Shown here: one piece after another, positions 55,601-64,000 of the stretch
Numbering within the stretch: the stretch's first letter is position 1
Layout of the letters: the number at the start of each line of letters is the position of its first letter
From: Asterias amurensis
Taxonomy: Eukaryota > Echinodermata > Asteroidea > Forcipulatida > Asteriidae
Length of the DNA: 64,000 nt
Direction of reading: 5' to 3'
Assembly (NCBI RefSeq): GCF_032118995.1
Contig: NC_092657.1
Location: forward strand, 7,255,391 to 7,319,390
Notes under the pieces: generated by a model
Databases searched by the model: none
Told to the model about the DNA's origin: nothing
Seen by the model: only the letters and a program-made list of their open reading frames with translations
Translations under genes and position numbers: made by a program

Positions 55601-56960
55601 TTTATATGTTGTGGGTTTTGTCTCATTTGAAGGGAATTTTTAGACTAAAAAATAATAAGTAGTCACTTTAAAACAAATTGTACCTCACAAATTGACAAAT
55701 TGTTACTTTTTAGTGTTTAATTATTAAGACCATTTCATAACACATCGAAATATTCCGTTGCAGCTAATTACACAATTTAATTGGTGCCTAATTAAACCAA
55801 TTTATATGTTGTGGGTTTTGTCCCATTTGAAAGGAATTTTTATCAAAGAAATAACGTAAGTAGTCACTTTAAAACAAAATGTACCTCACATAATTAACAA
55901 ATAGTTTATTTTTAGTGTTTAATTATTAAGACCATTTTATAACACATCGAAATATTCCGTTGCAGCTAATTACACCATCTAATTGGTGCCTAATTAAACC
56001 AATTTATATGTTGTGGGTTTTGTCCCATTTGAAAGGAATTTTTATCAAAGAAATAACGTAAGTAGTCACTTTAAAACAAAATGTACCTCACATAATTAAC
56101 AAATGGTTACTTTTTAGTGTTTAATCATCAAGACCATTTCATAACACATTAGAATATTCCGTTGCAGCTAATTACACCATCTAATTGGTGCATAATTAAA
56201 CCTCTTTATATGTTGTGGGTTTTGTCTCATTTGAAGGGAATTTTTATCAAAGAAATAACGTAAGTAGTCACTTTAAAACAAAATGTACCTCACATAATTA
56301 ACAAATAGTTTATTTTTAGTGCCTAATTAAACCAATTTATATGTTGTGGGTTTTGTCCCATTTGAATGGAATTTTTAGACTAAAAAATAATAAGTCATCA
56401 CTTTAAAACAAATTGTACCTCACATAATTGACAAATTGTTACTTTGTAGTGTTAAATTATTAAGAACAGTGTTTAATTATTAAGACCATTTCATAACACA
56501 TCTAATTAGTTATTAAATAAACCAATTTATATGTTGTGGGTTTTGTCTCATTTGAAGGGAATTTTTAGACTAAAAAATAACGTAACTAGTCACTTTAAAA
56601 CAAAATGTACCTCACATAATTAACAAATTGTTACTTTTTAGTGTTTAGTTATTAAGACCATGTTATAACACATCGAAATATTCCGTTGCAGCTAATTACA
56701 CCATCTAATTGGTGCCTAATTAAAACTCTTTATATGTTGTGGGTTTTGTCTCATTTGAAGGGAATTTTTATCAAAGAAATAACGTAAGTAGTCACTTTAA
56801 AACAAAATGTACCTCACATAATTAACAAATAGTTTATTTTTAGTGTTTAATCATTAAGACCATTTTATAACACATCGAAATATTCCGTTGCAGCTAATTA
56901 CACCATCTAATTGGTGCCTAATTAAACCACTTTATATGTTGTGGGTTTTGTCTCATTTGA
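52700..56960 (+). repeat. Tandem array of ~200-bp repeats, left arm of a giant transposon
   Basis: About twenty units with the core TTCCGTTGCAGCTAATTACA, then GGTGCCTAATTAAACC, ATGTTGTGGGTTTTGTC and GTAGTCACTTTAAAACAAA. Cores lie near 52960, 53160, 53360, 53565, 53765 and so on to 56890, a spacing of about 200 bp. The leftmost units (52750-53100) are the most diverged. Three shortened units (near 54540, 55330 and 56470) with AACAGTGTTTAATTATTAAG recur inside larger blocks, giving a higher-order pattern. The array runs directly into the large ORF. The same unit in reverse orientation lies at 63770-63960, right of the ORF, which supports long inverted arms. No terminal boundary could be fixed on the left. 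Confidence 0.9.
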
Positions 56961-59900
56961 AGGAAAACGATGGCGATACAATTTCATCAACACATTCGTA
57001 CATTTCATCAGATTCGACAATCATACCATTATTATATTGCATTTGCAATCAACCGTACGACCCTTCGCTTAGTATGGTTGCTTGTGATCTATGCAATGCA
57101 TGGTACCATTACACTTGCCTAAATCTACAACCGCTTTCTACTAATCAATCGTACATGAACAATGTTTCATTTATATGTGGTGTTAATAACTGTAATAAGG
57201 GTGAGAGGGTGTTTTTTTGCCCAAGTACCCCTGACTCAAAACAAGACAGAGAACCACAAGACAAAGAACAAGACAGACAATCAGACAAAGAACAAGACAG
57301 ACAATCAGAAAAAGGACAAGACAGAGCACAAGACAAAGAACAATACAAAGCACAAGACAAAGAACAAGACAGAGCACAAGACAAAGAACAAGACAAAGAA
57401 CAAGACAGAGCACAAGACAAAGAACAAGACAAAGAACAAGACAGAGCACAAGACAAAGAACAAGACAGAGCACAAGACAAAGAACAAGACACAGCAAAAG
57501 ACAAACAGCAAAACAAAAAACAAGACAAAGAACAAGACAGAGCACAAGACAAAGAACAAGACACAGCAAAAGACAAAGAACAAGACAGAGCACAAGATAA
57601 AGAACAACAAGACACAGCACAAGACAAAGAACAAGACAGAGCACAAGATAAAGAACAACAAGACACAGCACAAGACAAAGAACAAGACAGAGCACAAGAC
57701 AAAGAACAATACAGAGCACAAGACAAAGAACAAGACAAAGAACAAGACAGAGAACAAGACAGAGCACAAGACAAAGAACAAGACACAGCAAAAGACAAAG
57801 AACAAGACAGAGCACAAGATAAAGAACAACAAGACACAGCACAAGACAAAGAACAAGACAGAGCACAAGATAAAGAACAACAAGACACAGCACAAGACAA
57901 AGAACAAGACAGAGCACAAGACAAAGAACAATACAGAGCACAAGACAAAGAACAAGACAAAGAACAAGACAGAGCACAATACACAGAACCAGACACAGCA
58001 ACGTCAGACAATGAGGAGGACACATCACAAAACAACGAACAATACAAAGAATACCAAGATATATTACAAAATAAAGAACATATCAAAGAAAAAGGCAAAC
58101 TAAATTACAGAATACCTCACAGAGAAGTAGACAGAGAAACAAATATAGAACAATACAAAGGAAATGATTTGCATCAAGAGAAATACAAAGACGACCTCGT
58201 TTCTGAGAAATTACCCGATTATGAGCACTCCAACACAACAAAAGTTTGGCAATGGTTAATGGCGGACAAAGAAAACAGTGCAAGCTCCCATCAATACACT
58301 AATTTTCTTGAAGCAACACCTGATGTCTCCTCAATAGGAGCATGCTTCTCGTCAATAAATACACTTTCACCTGTTGTGGATAAATGTCACAAACGGGGAA
58401 ACAAACGCAAATTTGAGTCCCTCTCGTTTTCAGAGTGTTACTCACAAGACGCCATTTATGAACCGCATTGTTCTAACACATATAATAGTAACACATCAGA
58501 CCTTAGTAGGAATCATGCCGATGAGTTCTTGCCCAATGATGTTATCGTCGGCATGTGTTCACGGAGCAACAACATAAATAACATACAAAAATTTTGCAAA
58601 GTCCCATTGCCAGACCGTCGGAAGTGTTTTTTTTCCATAGACAAATCGGAATGGAAAAAACTTAAACAAAATCAAACTGGAAATTCTTTCCGAAGGTCGT
58701 GGATTCATGTATTTATAAAAGGACTTAAGCAAATCCACCCGTACTGCTCTTTTCAAATAAAACGACACTACGTCTCCGGGAACAAACGAAAGAAATCCAA
58801 GTTTGCGTTTAAAGCAAATGGGTATTGCAATTTCACGGACTGCACTGTCAAGTTTAATCTATCAATGGAAGACGAAAAGTCTTTGAAGGTTAAAGTACAA
58901 TTTGATGGCGAGATGAAGCATGATAAAACTGAACGACGCGCAAGATATATAAGAAACACTCGCAGAGAAAAGTTAAAAAAGGTATTGAAGTACAAAAAAC
59001 CACGACGTGAATACATTGACAACCTGAGGTCATTAAGTGATAAACAATTTTTTTCTGGCTGTAGGGACGAAGCCCCGAACAAGGAGGTTTTGCAAAAAAT
59101 ATCTAGCGAAGCCAAACAATTGTCAGACCCTAGTGAGAGCGAGCTACAAGGACTTTTAAGTATATGTGAAAAACAAAGCGACTCAAGAAGGAAAATCCCC
59201 GGTATTGTGCGTGACGTTTCTCTATACCCACCTACTGTGATACTGTTCTCACAATACAGCTTAAACGTTTATCACCACATTTCTTCTAGAGATATCATTT
59301 ACCTTGATGCCACTGGTTCAATAATGCAAAACAACTCAACGTTCTCAAAAACAAAGAAATACCAACTGTACGATCTCGTTGTTCGCCATCCACTTAAAGG
59401 ATCACCGCCTCTTGTGATTGCTTCAATGTTAACGACAGATCATAGCGCTTTCCGAGTGTCGCATTTTCTACAAATGTTTTTGCACAAAGAGCAAACTATT
59501 TACGGTTATAACTCCCCCAAAGAACCAGTAATGGTGATGATTGACGGGAGCTCAACTCTTCTACTTTCTTGCCTAACTAGTTTTTGTAAAGAAACTGTGC
59601 TAGAGTACCTTAATCGTTGTTATCGGATAACCACCGGCTGCGCAGAAGGCAAAGATCTGAATAAAACCGTAATGCATTGTTGTGCCAGTCATTTTTTGAA
59701 AAATGCATCAAGGATGATAAGAAAGTACTATAAGAAGAACTATCGCGAAGCAATGTTTTGGATCGGTTTGCTTGTAAAAAGTGCTGACATGGCGGAAATA
59801 AACGAAATAGTCAAATCACTTGCAGTTTTAACTAGATCACATTTCTCTACTGACCTCGTAAAATTTCACTTCAATAAACTCAAGCACAAAGTTGAGGATT

Positions 59901-62560
59901 TGGATGATGCAGCAGCAACAGAGTTACATGATGACTGGTCAGATGACGATTGTGAGGATGAAGGTGCAGACAGCGTACAGCCCGCATATGTTGACATCGA
60001 ACACGGACATTTATTAACACAAGACGAGTTTATCTCAAAATCACCCAATTCACCTTTTAAGCGTCACTTTCAGTCAATTGTTAAAAGTGCTATTGCAGAA
60101 GTGACTCAATACGAAAGCCACAACGACACGTCGCTTTTAACGGAAAACACATACGCTGGCAAAGATTTCTTAAAGTACTTACTGGATTTTGCGCTTCCAA
60201 ATGTACCAAATTGGTCTGGGCTTATGATCCACGATTTAGGCAGGCATGGAACATCTGACATATATTCACGATACTCGAAATTTTACAAGTCTCTTAGTAC
60301 ATCTAAATTTCAAAACATCACTTCAAATAATCGCACCCAGGGAATCATTGAGAAAAGTATGGGTGAAGTTAAACGCGTAAAGTTACAGCATAACCGATGT
60401 AGAAAGCTAAATGATTTTGTACTACTGTATGAGCAGGACTTGTTGCCGGTACACAGAGAATTCTGCGAAGCGTTTTGCAAATCAAAGAAACAAACACGTA
60501 GACAGTTAGTAACACTCACAAGCGAGAAATGGTGCAAACGGGTGAGGAACAGTACTCCCAAAAGTAAAGGAGTTTATTTGACACCTCCATTGAAAGGTTT
60601 AAACTTTAAAGACAAACCGACGAAGAAAACAAAACATGACAGCACAAAGAAAGAAAACAAGGGCAACAAAAGTGGCAAAAAGAATTCTGCCAATCTTCTA
60701 CAACAAGAACCACAGCCTAATAAACCTAATGCTCAGTCAAAAGCGAAAAGCCCGAAACCGGAACCAGCAAGTAACCCACAACAATCACTTAAACTTGCCT
60801 CCGAGATTGAACTTGGTGTTAAAGGTATTGCAAATAACAGTGTATCCTGTTGGTGGATTGCGACAGTGCAAGCGCTCAAGCCTTTCATACACCACGCTAA
60901 ATTGGATGTTTCGAAGTGGGAGGGAAGTGACACTTTTCTTTGGAGAAAATTTGTACTCTTGTACGAAAGTTTAAAATCCAACAGTTCTCAACCGGTCCCA
61001 TTTCGTCACATCCAACCGATGGTAAAAGATTGTGCTAGACAAATGAAATTAAAGGCCAATCAACAGCAAGACGCTGCTGAGTTTTATGCGGAGATTATGG
61101 TTACTTTTTTGGAAGAATCATGCCTGACTAACAAAATTGAAATCTGCCAAAGTGTTTTGTGTCTCAACTGTAATGCTAAAGTCGATGTCGAAAATTCTAC
61201 TTCAGGTGTACTGCCACTTGCTATAGGAAAACAAAACATTGTTGAATGTTTGCAGTCTCATTTTAATGATGAAACTGTCGATGGTATTTATTGCAGTCAC
61301 TGCAACCAAAGGTGTCCTAAATTGTACACCAACCGTATCGTTAACTGTCCATCGTTGATTGTAATACAACTATTACGTTTCGCAGTAGAAAATGGCAAGA
61401 CGAAGAAGGTGACTTCGACAGTAAACCCCGATATTGACATAGATTTGTCAAATTACTGCGTAAACCATACGCCTTCGTGTTATCGTTTGCGCTCAGTTAT
61501 TGTTCATACGGGAGATTCTTTGGAAAGTGGTCATTATAAAACATTCTTACGTCACTCCAATGGCTCAATAACTGAATTTGATGATGATCGGGTCCGAAAA
61601 GTCAGTAACTTACGTTTCTCTGCCTATGCATGCTCATCTGGGTATCTGTTGTTTTATGAAAAAATAGACCCACCTAACATATTAACAGTAGACTCCGCTG
61701 CTATTTCTGAAGCCACACTTAACGACGATGGTTGCAATGTACTTCACAATGAAACTGATTTTATACAGCTTATGTGGAAAAGAATCAGTTCGAGTAATTT
61801 ACATTATGTTGCTCTTCGTGATGACCGCACTAATGATGTGCTAACTTTCTACAACTTAGCAATGCTAGATCCCCACCCATCAAAAGCAGTATACAACAAA
61901 ATACGCGGACTGTATCCAAGTTATCACCGTGGCTGGTTGAGTGAAGATTTAGTTGACTTTTACTTGTCCCAGGTGTGTGAAATTTTAAATGACGAACACA
62001 AGAGAAACAAGTTTGGTGTCATACACTGCATTGATTCGTTGAATATTCTGACAGAAAAACCTACCACTGAAACATTTAAGTCAGTTTCAAGAAAGTGGTT
62101 CAAGAATGCAAAATTTTGCGACATTCTTATACTTCCACTTTTGCAAAACAAACATTTCACTGTTTACATAATAGACAACGAACTCAACACAGTCCAATGT
62201 TACGACTCTTTAAGTTTCAGCCATGACACAAGAAGTAAAATGACTGCACACGGACATGCTTTGTTACAATTTTTCATAAATGGAAGAGTACAGAGGTTTT
62301 GGACAAATTTACCGCGTGCGTTTGAGGTACGAGATAAATGCACAATCAAACAAGCAACATGTGTACAGCAATCTGACTCTGCAAGCTGTGGCGTTTACTG
62401 TTGTTTATTTGTTGAAGAACTGTACCTCACCACTAACATGAATTGCAAAGATACTGCTGAAAATCTTAGGATATACATAACAAAGCAGTTACTAACAAGA
62501 TCCACAATCGTTGATCCTTCATTGAGAAGCCAGTTTGAATCATGTAAAACAGATTTATAG
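56888..62560 (+). CDS. PHD finger - DDE transposase - USP - Ulp1 protease fusion protein
   Basis: Single intronless frame of 1890 codons. Its first 17 codons and the first ATG (56936) lie in the last repeat unit; an upstream exon spliced at TTGAAG|G (56961) is an alternative. PHD finger C51-C102 with all eight ligands (C51, C53, C66, C69, H74, C77, C97, C102). Residues ~117-370: repeated KEQDRAQD-type tract. ~575-1200: transposase-like, with a possible zinc site (C647, C652), YLDATGS (D807), VMIDGSS (D886), a C/H motif in HCCASHFLKN, and NNRTQGIIEKSMGEVK (E1155), in the style of MULE/Foldback DDE enzymes; an acidic insert (DDWSDDDCEDEG) lies before E. ~1310-1600: ubiquitin-specific protease, NNSVSCWWIATVQAL (C1321), QQDAAEFYAEIM, a four-Cys finger (CLNCN, CSHCNQRC), SGHYKTFL (H1549) and EFDDDRV. 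~1690-1890: Ulp1/C48 protease, KHFTVYIID (H1756), YDSL (D1773), QQSDSASCGVYCC (Q1828, C1834). It sits between inverted repeat arrays, so it is probably a transposon protein. All catalytic residues are present and there is no internal stop. Confidence 0.85.
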   Translation: MQLITPSNWCLIKPLYMLWVLSHLKENDGDTISSTHSYISSDSTIIPLLYCICNQPYDPSLSMVACDLCNAWYHYTCLNLQPLSTNQSYMNNVSFICGVNNCNKGERVFFCPSTPDSKQDREPQDKEQDRQSDKEQDRQSEKGQDRAQDKEQYKAQDKEQDRAQDKEQDKEQDRAQDKEQDKEQDRAQDKEQDRAQDKEQDTAKDKQQNKKQDKEQDRAQDKEQDTAKDKEQDRAQDKEQQDTAQDKEQDRAQDKEQQDTAQDKEQDRAQDKEQYRAQDKEQDKEQDREQDRAQDKEQDTAKDKEQDRAQDKEQQDTAQDKEQDRAQDKEQQDTAQDKEQDRAQDKEQYRAQDKEQDKEQDRAQYTEPDTATSDNEEDTSQNNEQYKEYQDILQNKEHIKEKGKLNYRIPHREVDRETNIEQYKGNDLHQEKYKDDLVSEKLPDYEHSNTTKVWQWLMADKENSASSHQYTNFLEATPDVSSIGACFSSINTLSPVVDKCHKRGNKRKFESLSFSECYSQDAIYEPHCSNTYNSNTSDLSRNHADEFLPNDVIVGMCSRSNNINNIQKFCKVPLPDRRKCFFSIDKSEWKKLKQNQTGNSFRRSWIHVFIKGLKQIHPYCSFQIKRHYVSGNKRKKSKFAFKANGYCNFTDCTVKFNLSMEDEKSLKVKVQFDGEMKHDKTERRARYIRNTRREKLKKVLKYKKPRREYIDNLRSLSDKQFFSGCRDEAPNKEVLQKISSEAKQLSDPSESELQGLLSICEKQSDSRRKIPGIVRDVSLYPPTVILFSQYSLNVYHHISSRDIIYLDATGSIMQNNSTFSKTKKYQLYDLVVRHPLKGSPPLVIASMLTTDHSAFRVSHFLQMFLHKEQTIYGYNSPKEPVMVMIDGSSTLLLSCLTSFCKETVLEYLNRCYRITTGCAEGKDLNKTVMHCCASHFLKNASRMIRKYYKKNYREAMFWIGLLVKSADMAEINEIVKSLAVLTRSHFSTDLVKFHFNKLKHKVEDLDDAAATELHDDWSDDDCEDEGADSVQPAYVDIEHGHLLTQDEFISKSPNSPFKRHFQSIVKSAIAEVTQYESHNDTSLLTENTYAGKDFLKYLLDFALPNVPNWSGLMIHDLGRHGTSDIYSRYSKFYKSLSTSKFQNITSNNRTQGIIEKSMGEVKRVKLQHNRCRKLNDFVLLYEQDLLPVHREFCEAFCKSKKQTRRQLVTLTSEKWCKRVRNSTPKSKGVYLTPPLKGLNFKDKPTKKTKHDSTKKENKGNKSGKKNSANLLQQEPQPNKPNAQSKAKSPKPEPASNPQQSLKLASEIELGVKGIANNSVSCWWIATVQALKPFIHHAKLDVSKWEGSDTFLWRKFVLLYESLKSNSSQPVPFRHIQPMVKDCARQMKLKANQQQDAAEFYAEIMVTFLEESCLTNKIEICQSVLCLNCNAKVDVENSTSGVLPLAIGKQNIVECLQSHFNDETVDGIYCSHCNQRCPKLYTNRIVNCPSLIVIQLLRFAVENGKTKKVTSTVNPDIDIDLSNYCVNHTPSCYRLRSVIVHTGDSLESGHYKTFLRHSNGSITEFDDDRVRKVSNLRFSAYACSSGYLLFYEKIDPPNILTVDSAAISEATLNDDGCNVLHNETDFIQLMWKRISSSNLHYVALRDDRTNDVLTFYNLAMLDPHPSKAVYNKIRGLYPSYHRGWLSEDLVDFYLSQVCEILNDEHKRNKFGVIHCIDSLNILTEKPTTETFKSVSRKWFKNAKFCDILILPLLQNKHFTVYIIDNELNTVQCYDSLSFSHDTRSKMTAHGHALLQFFINGRVQRFWTNLPRAFEVRDKCTIKQATCVQQSDSASCGVYCCLFVEELYLTTNMNCKDTAENLRIYITKQLLTRSTIVDPSLRSQFESCKTDL
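57237..57995 (+). repeat. In-frame coding minisatellite (CAAGACAAAGAA)n
   Basis: About 760 bp built from the 12-bp words CAAGACAAAGAA and GACAGAGCACAA, giving a highly charged Lys/Glu/Gln/Asp/Arg/Ala stretch. Larger blocks of about 200 bp (from GACACAGCAAAAGACAAAG to GAACAATACAGAGC) are repeated nearly exactly. Because the unit length is a multiple of three and stop-free, the other frames on both strands are also open for 220-310 codons. Copy number should vary between alleles. Confidence 0.9.
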
Positions 62561-63769
62561 TCAGTATTTCAATGCAGGCTAACATTAAACAACCCTTTGA
62601 TGCATCAAATTGCACTCTCAGGTTCGAGGAAAAGGAGTCATTTTATTCATACTAAGGTTTGTCTGTTCTTCTTAAAACTAAGAAAACTAACAACACCGTA
62701 GTTTTCACAATACATTTTTATGAGACACACCTATTTTTTTTTTAAGTTGTACTTTTTTATGGCAACTTGAGGACATTTTCAGACACTTACCTCATCCAAT
62801 TTTTCTTGGTCTAAAAATAAGCAAGTTGTTGTTTCTTTTGCATATCAGCAGTACTCAATTGGTAAGTTTGAGACATCACGTTAAAGTTGAAAGTTATTAC
62901 AAAGAGTATGTGAGACGTCGAACTAGACATCCGTTTATTGCCATGCGCTTAAAGGCAGTGGACACTATTGGTAATTGTCAAAGACTAGCCTTTACATTTG
63001 GTATATCTCAACATATGCATAAAATAACAAACCTGTGAAAATTTGAGCTCAATCGGTCATCGAATTTGCGAGATAAAAATGAAAGAAAAAAACACCCTTG
63101 TCACACGAAGTTGTGTGCGTTTAGATGGTTGATTTCGAGATCTCAAATTCTAAATCTGAGGTCTCGAAATCAAATTCATGGAAAATTACTTCTTACTCGA
63201 AAACCTCGGTACTTCAGAGGGAGCCGTTTCTCACAATGTTTTATACCATCAACCTCTCCCCATTACTCGTCACCAAGAAATATTTTATGCTAATAATTAT
63301 TTTGAGTAATTACCAATAGTGTCCACTGCCTTTAAAACACCCTGTTCATAAGTGTATTTTTACACTTACACTAGAATTGCAGCAAATGTTTAAGGTTAAA
63401 CACGTAATTTTGCAGTTTTGTTTAAAAGGGTAGGCACACTTGTAGTAATTGTTATCATCATGGTCTTTAAACGCATCGATCATTAGGCTATACAATTATT
63501 ATGATGATGTAAACGGTCAAGTGGAAGGTGGGTAGGTGCATTTGTTGATGCTGCGGGTTGTCGAACTTTTTTCTTTACATTTTAACAACGAATGGAGTGT
63601 AAACATTTTATGTATTGATATTAAAAGGGCAGTGAATACCCTTATACCTTTCAGATTTGGAAAAACAATTAATTTAAAACAACAAGTGTTATGGAGTAGT
63701 CTTAATGCGCAAACATAAACAAATATTTTTTATTTTTTATTTTTTGGTGTGAAATTCTCTTTAAACGAC
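62561..63769. other. 3' region of the giant transposon, with a MITE insertion
   Basis: AT-rich, no gene. It contains a complete MITE (62953-63338) and otherwise unassigned sequence up to the inverted repeat unit. Confidence 0.6.
62953..63338. mobile_element. Complete MITE, AAAGGCAGTGGACACTATTGG family
   Basis: The ends AAAGGCAGTGGACACTATTG and CAATAGTGTCCACTGCCTTT are perfect inverted repeats. The interior has CTTGTCACACGAAGTTGTG and GAGCCGTTTCTCACAATG. It is the best-preserved member of the family in the window and inserted between the transposon gene and its right arm. Confidence 0.9.
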
Positions 63770-63965
63770 TTTAAACCCAGACCATTATATAAAGTTGTGT
63801 CATTATGAACTAATTATTTGGTGTAATTAGCTGCAGCGGAATAAATAAATGCGTTGTTGAATGGTCTTAATGAGTAAAGACCAACATTAAATACTTGCTA
63901 ATTACGTGAAGTCGTATTACTTTAAAGCGACTACATTTTTTCGTTAGATGTCATTAAAGAAATAT
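63770..63965 (-). repeat. Inverted copy of the ~200-bp repeat, start of the right arm
   Basis: Reads TTGGTGTAATTAGCTGCAGC, GAATGGTCTTAATGAG and TACTTTAAAGCGACTACA, which are the diverged reverse complement of the left-arm words GCTGCAACG... as GTTGCAGCTAATTACACC, ATTAAGACCATTT and GTAGTCACTTTAAA, in the matching order. This makes the arms inverted about the 1890-codon ORF. The arm continues past the window edge. Confidence 0.8.
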
Positions 63966-64000
63966 AAAACACATTCACATAAAATAAAGAAGTTCACGGC

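Noticed and set aside
57145-58098. Long minus-strand and alternative-frame ORFs (up to 317 codons) over the charged repeat
   Set aside because: They are shadows of the stop-free 12-bp repeat, with monotonous Ser/Leu/Cys or Lys/Thr/Asn composition and no motif.

Overview
This window looks like eukaryotic nuclear DNA from a marine invertebrate, most likely a deuterostome and plausibly an echinoderm (inference). Support: small exons with GT-AG introns, a discoidin (F5/8C) gene, a great density of palindromic MITE-like repeats, and a mix of Ty3/gypsy, Tx1/L1-like LINE, Penelope-like and other mobile elements. There is no bacterial operon layout, and most of the DNA is mobile-element derived.

Layout. 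1-5 kb is a pile of hairpins and short terminal-inverted-repeat (TIR) elements, ending in a foldback element made of GATAAACA palindromes (3432-5007). 5.0-8.2 kb holds the last three exons of a cysteine-rich secreted-peptide gene, and is copied almost exactly at 32.6-36.0 kb. The second copy belongs to a complete seven-exon gene (28184-33735) coding for a signal peptide, an acidic propeptide, a Lys-Arg site and a four-Cys peptide. 8.86-13.83 kb is a LINE 3' end split by a 3.9-kb TIR element (9842-13720), which carries a spliced minus-strand gene with a zinc finger and a conserved C-terminal region. 13923-21294 is an LTR retrotransposon on the minus strand. Its Gag begins with a helix-hairpin-helix, and its pol region has protease, RT and RNase H followed by a TatD-type nuclease where an integrase would be expected. 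24.4-26.0 kb is a Penelope-like element inserted into a MITE with an 8-bp target duplication. 36.1-40.1 kb is a broken Tx1/L1-like LINE. 40.85-45.27 kb is a four-exon discoidin-domain gene. 45-52 kb is again MITE, SINE and LINE debris.

52.7 kb to the window edge is the most striking region. About twenty ~200-bp tandem repeats lead into one intronless 1890-codon ORF. It contains a PHD finger, a charged repeat tract, a MULE/Foldback-like DDE transposase core, a ubiquitin-specific protease domain and a C-terminal Ulp1-type SUMO protease domain. A copy of the same repeat in inverted orientation begins at ~63.77 kb, so the ORF lies between inverted tandem arrays, as in foldback-type DNA transposons. 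The element runs off the right edge.

The two best candidates for undescribed systems are this PHD-transposase-USP-Ulp1 element and the HhH-Gag/TatD LTR element. Functions are read from motifs by eye; no database search was possible.
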